DNA from: Gammaproteobacteria bacterium
GTDB taxonomy: Bacteria > Pseudomonadota > Gammaproteobacteria > HK1
Direction of reading: 5' to 3'
NCBI GenBank assembly: GCA_020444775.1
Contig: JAGRHX010000927.1
Span: forward strand, 1-8,185
DNA length: 8,185 nt
Shown here one piece after another: positions 6,696 through 8,185 of this stretch. Each line of letters begins with the position of its first letter. Positions within the stretch are counted from its first letter, which is position 1. A program made the position numbers and the translations under genes. Under the pieces are notes generated by a model. It did not search any database. It was not told the origin of the DNA and saw only the letters and a list, made by a program, of their open reading frames with translations.

Positions 6696-7139
6696 TTACC
6701 CCGTCTCAATGGCGATGACATCGTCAAAGCGCTGAAAATCCTTATCGTTGCATGTCAGTAGCGATGACACGCCATAGGCGAGCATCGTGGCGACGACATT
6801 GGCATCGTGGACTTGCTTGCCGCCCAGCTTGTAGGCGGCCATCAGCTGCAGCAGTTGTGCCGTGACGGCGGGCGCGTCGTCGGCGACGGTAAACCGTTCG
6901 GTGAACAGCCCGACTTGTTCAAGCACCGTTTCGCGAGGCAACGTCTGGAAGGTCTGGGGTCGGGTCATCGTGACCAGATACTCGCGGATGATCTGGCGAC
7001 TGATCCAAAGCGGTCGGTTTGCTTGATGAGCGGCCTCGAGCGCCGCTAACACCCGGTCGTGAAATGGTGACTCGATTACGTTGGCATACACCAAGACATT
7101 GGTATCGATGAAAAGGGCGTTATCGGCCATCGTCGCCAT
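6696..7139 (-). CDS. PIN-domain ribonuclease toxin, VapC-like
   Basis: A PIN-domain RNase of 147 residues, typical of type II VapC toxins, which cut RNA with Mg2+ held by conserved acids. The acids are seen as Asp12 (FIDTN), Glu53 (IIREYLV), Asp112 (KQVHDANVVA) and the Asp132/Asp134 region (CNDKDFQRF). The length is normal and the frame intact, so it should be active. Two ATGs compete: 7139, overlapping the antitoxin gene by 20 nt, and 7130 (MADNALFIDTN), overlapping by 11 nt; neither has a clear ribosome site, and translation probably depends on coupling to the antitoxin. The pair lies between a transposase remnant and a broken gene, in keeping with horizontal acquisition. Confidence 0.9.
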   Translation of the reverse strand: MATMADNALFIDTNVLVYANVIESPFHDRVLAALEAAHQANRPLWISRQIIREYLVTMTRPQTFQTLPRETVLEQVGLFTERFTVADDAPAVTAQLLQLMAAYKLGGKQVHDANVVATMLAYGVSSLLTCNDKDFQRFDDVIAIETG

Positions 7140-7347
7140 ACATATCGTCGCGGTGCAGACTCAATCCTTCGGGCCATTGCCCGACGCTGATTACCGGAAA
7201 GTTCAGTGGCTTGCGCCCTGGTGGCGGCTCAGCGTGCGTTTTTTGTTTGAGGAAATCGACGAAATCCTCGACTTCGGCTATCCGCTCTGCCGGTAGCGAG
7301 CGGATTTTCTCGAGCAAGGCCTGCAGGGTGTGAGTGTGGTCGGACAT
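7120..7347 (-). CDS. Small antitoxin of the VapBC-like pair (DUF2281-type N-terminus)
   Basis: A 75-residue protein immediately upstream of, and overlapping, the PIN toxin gene. Residues about 7-36 read LQALLEKIRSLPAERIAEVE then DFVDFLKQK, the pattern of DUF2281-type antitoxins (Leu-Pro-x-Glu, then a Phe-Val-x-Phe-Leu helix). The C-terminal part (PPGRKPLNFPVISVG to the end) is the flexible toxin-neutralising segment, ending in acidic MYGDDGR. There is no ribbon-helix-helix or AbrB fold visible, so DNA binding and autoregulation are uncertain. The start is ATG at 7347 with only a weak upstream GAG/GGGA. The role as antitoxin follows from gene order, size, overlap and family pattern. Confidence 0.85.
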   Translation of the reverse strand: MSDHTHTLQALLEKIRSLPAERIAEVEDFVDFLKQKTHAEPPPGRKPLNFPVISVGQWPEGLSLHRDDMYGDDGR

Positions 7348-7410
7348 ATTCGGCTCATTCCCAGGCGGTGGCGGTCTTGGTGGTCGCCAGCTCGCGAAGT
7401 CGGTTTATGA

Positions 7411-7460
7411 ATGAAGAGCATTCCGGCCAGAGCGTCGCGCCGGTGCCAGACACGCACCAT
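7411..7460 (-). pseudogene. Possible truncated start of a TctB-like transporter gene
   Basis: An ATG at 7460, 8 nt after the flavin monooxygenase stop and preceded by a G-rich stretch (GGGGGGCGCTGAG), opens a frame starting MVRVWHRRDALAGMLFI. This resembles the N-terminus of TctB, the small membrane subunit of tripartite tricarboxylate transporters (Arg-Arg-Asp-x-x-Ala-Gly-x-Leu-Phe). The likeness stops there; the continuation is Arg/His-rich and runs into the antitoxin gene in the wrong frame. If correct, a transporter gene downstream of the monooxygenase was cut off where the toxin-antitoxin segment begins. The match is short, so chance is a real alternative. Confidence 0.3.
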
Positions 7461-7468
7461 ACGCCGAC

Positions 7469-8185
7469 TCAGCGCCCCCCGTCGAAAAACCGGTTCGGCG
7501 GCCTCGGCAAACCCAGATGGTCACGCAAGGTCGTGCCCTGGTAGGCGCGGCGGAACAGTCCGCGTCGCTGTAGCTCGGGCACCACCTTGTCGACGAAGTC
7601 GTCGAGTCCGGCTGGCAGGTAGGGGAACATCACATTGAAGCCGTCGCTGCCACGGTTGTGCAGCCAGTGCTCCATCTGATCGGCGATGCCGCTCGGCGTG
7701 CCGACCATCGACAGCCCGGCGTAGCCGCCGAGTCGGGAGGCGAGCTGGCGTACCGTGAGGTTCTCGCGTCGGGCCAGGTTGATGGCGCGTTCGCGGCCGC
7801 TCTTGCTCGCGTTGCTCTCGGGAATGTCCGGTAGCGGGGCATCCGGATCGAGGCCTGAGGCGTCGTGACCGAGGGCGATGGACAGCGAGGCGATGGCGCT
7901 GTCGTAGTGCACCAGGCTGTCGAGCAGCTCGCGCTTCTCGCGGGCTTCCTGCTCGCTGTCGCCCACCACCACCAGCGCGCCTGGCAGGATCTTGATGTGC
8001 TCGGGGTCGCGTCCGCAGGCCGCGGTGCGCGCCTTGACGTCGGCATAGAAGGCCTGGCCGTCCTCCAGGGTGGCCTGGGAGGTGAACACCATCTCCGCGG
8101 TTTCGGCCGCCAGCTGACGTCCGTCCTCGGAAGCCCCGGCCTGTACGATCAGGGGATGACCCTGCACCGGCCGGGCGATGTTCAG
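7469..8185 (-). CDS. NtaA/SnaA/DszA-type FMN-dependent monooxygenase (N-terminus beyond window)
   Basis: The C-terminal 238 residues of a bacterial-luciferase-like (LLM class) flavin monooxygenase of the nitrilotriacetate monooxygenase A group, usually about 440 residues. The frame is open to the right edge. Hallmarks are RPVQGHPLIVQAGASEDGR at the edge (phosphate-binding part of the FMN site), MVFTSQATLEDGQAFYADVK, the stretch VGTPSGIADQMEHWL, DGFNVMFPYLP, and the characteristic end VVPELQRRGLFRRAYQGTTLRDHLGLPRP. These enzymes use FMNH2 and O2, supplied by a separate flavin reductase, to oxidise C-N or C-S bonds in amines, sulfonates or heterocycles; the substrate here is unknown and no reductase is in the window. 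An internal ATG/GTG-type codon at 8167 is not the start, since homology continues through it. Confidence 0.93.
   Translation of the reverse strand: MNIARPVQGHPLIVQAGASEDGRQLAAETAEMVFTSQATLEDGQAFYADVKARTAACGRDPEHIKILPGALVVVGDSEQEAREKRELLDSLVHYDSAIASLSIALGHDASGLDPDAPLPDIPESNASKSGRERAINLARRENLTVRQLASRLGGYAGLSMVGTPSGIADQMEHWLHNRGSDGFNVMFPYLPAGLDDFVDKVVPELQRRGLFRRAYQGTTLRDHLGLPRPPNRFFDGGR

Noticed and set aside
6277..6727. Short open frames of 64-73 residues in both strands of the gene-poor stretch
   Set aside because: They overlap each other, have low-complexity Arg/Ser-rich products, no good ribosome sites and no family likeness.
1..8185. CRISPR array, tRNA, rRNA or prophage attachment site
   Set aside because: No regularly spaced repeats, no tRNA-like cloverleaf and no rRNA sequence were seen; the only tandem repeat is the 13-bp triplet without spacers.

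Overview
The window is high-GC bacterial DNA with dense coding, short intergenic gaps and Shine-Dalgarno-led genes. A proteobacterium, probably a gammaproteobacterium, is most likely; nothing here fixes the genus.

Left part, minus strand, read from right to left. A PhyH-type Fe(II)/2-oxoglutarate dioxygenase (4338-3478) is followed by a small unknown protein (3434-3003), a long NfeD membrane serine protease (3016-1406), a short NfeD-type OB-fold membrane protein (1409-846) and a flotillin-like FloA (739 to beyond the left edge). The last three form the conserved membrane-microdomain module NfeD/FloA, as in the Bacillus yqeZ-floA operon. Gaps are 43 nt, -14 nt, -4 nt and 106 nt, with no visible terminator, so the dioxygenase may share a transcript with the membrane module.

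Centre, plus strand. Divergent from the PhyH gene, across a 315-nt region carrying three 13-bp direct repeats, are an HD-domain protein (4654-5394) and an alpha/beta hydrolase (5449-6204). The HD protein has the ligand set and nearly the spacing of the diiron oxygenase PhnZ. PhnZ works with a PhyH-family partner, PhnY, in phosphonate breakdown. The PhyH/HD/hydrolase trio is therefore the best candidate here for an uncharacterised oxidative catabolic system; its substrate cannot be read from the sequence.

Right part. About 490 nt without an intact gene hold a probable tail of an IS5-family transposase. A vapBC-like toxin-antitoxin pair follows on the minus strand (7347-6696). Beyond it lies the C-terminal half of an NtaA/DszA-type flavin monooxygenase entering from the right edge. 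Directly downstream of that gene is a short broken frame that may be the start of a TctB-like transporter subunit. This part looks like a site of insertion and decay in an accessory region.
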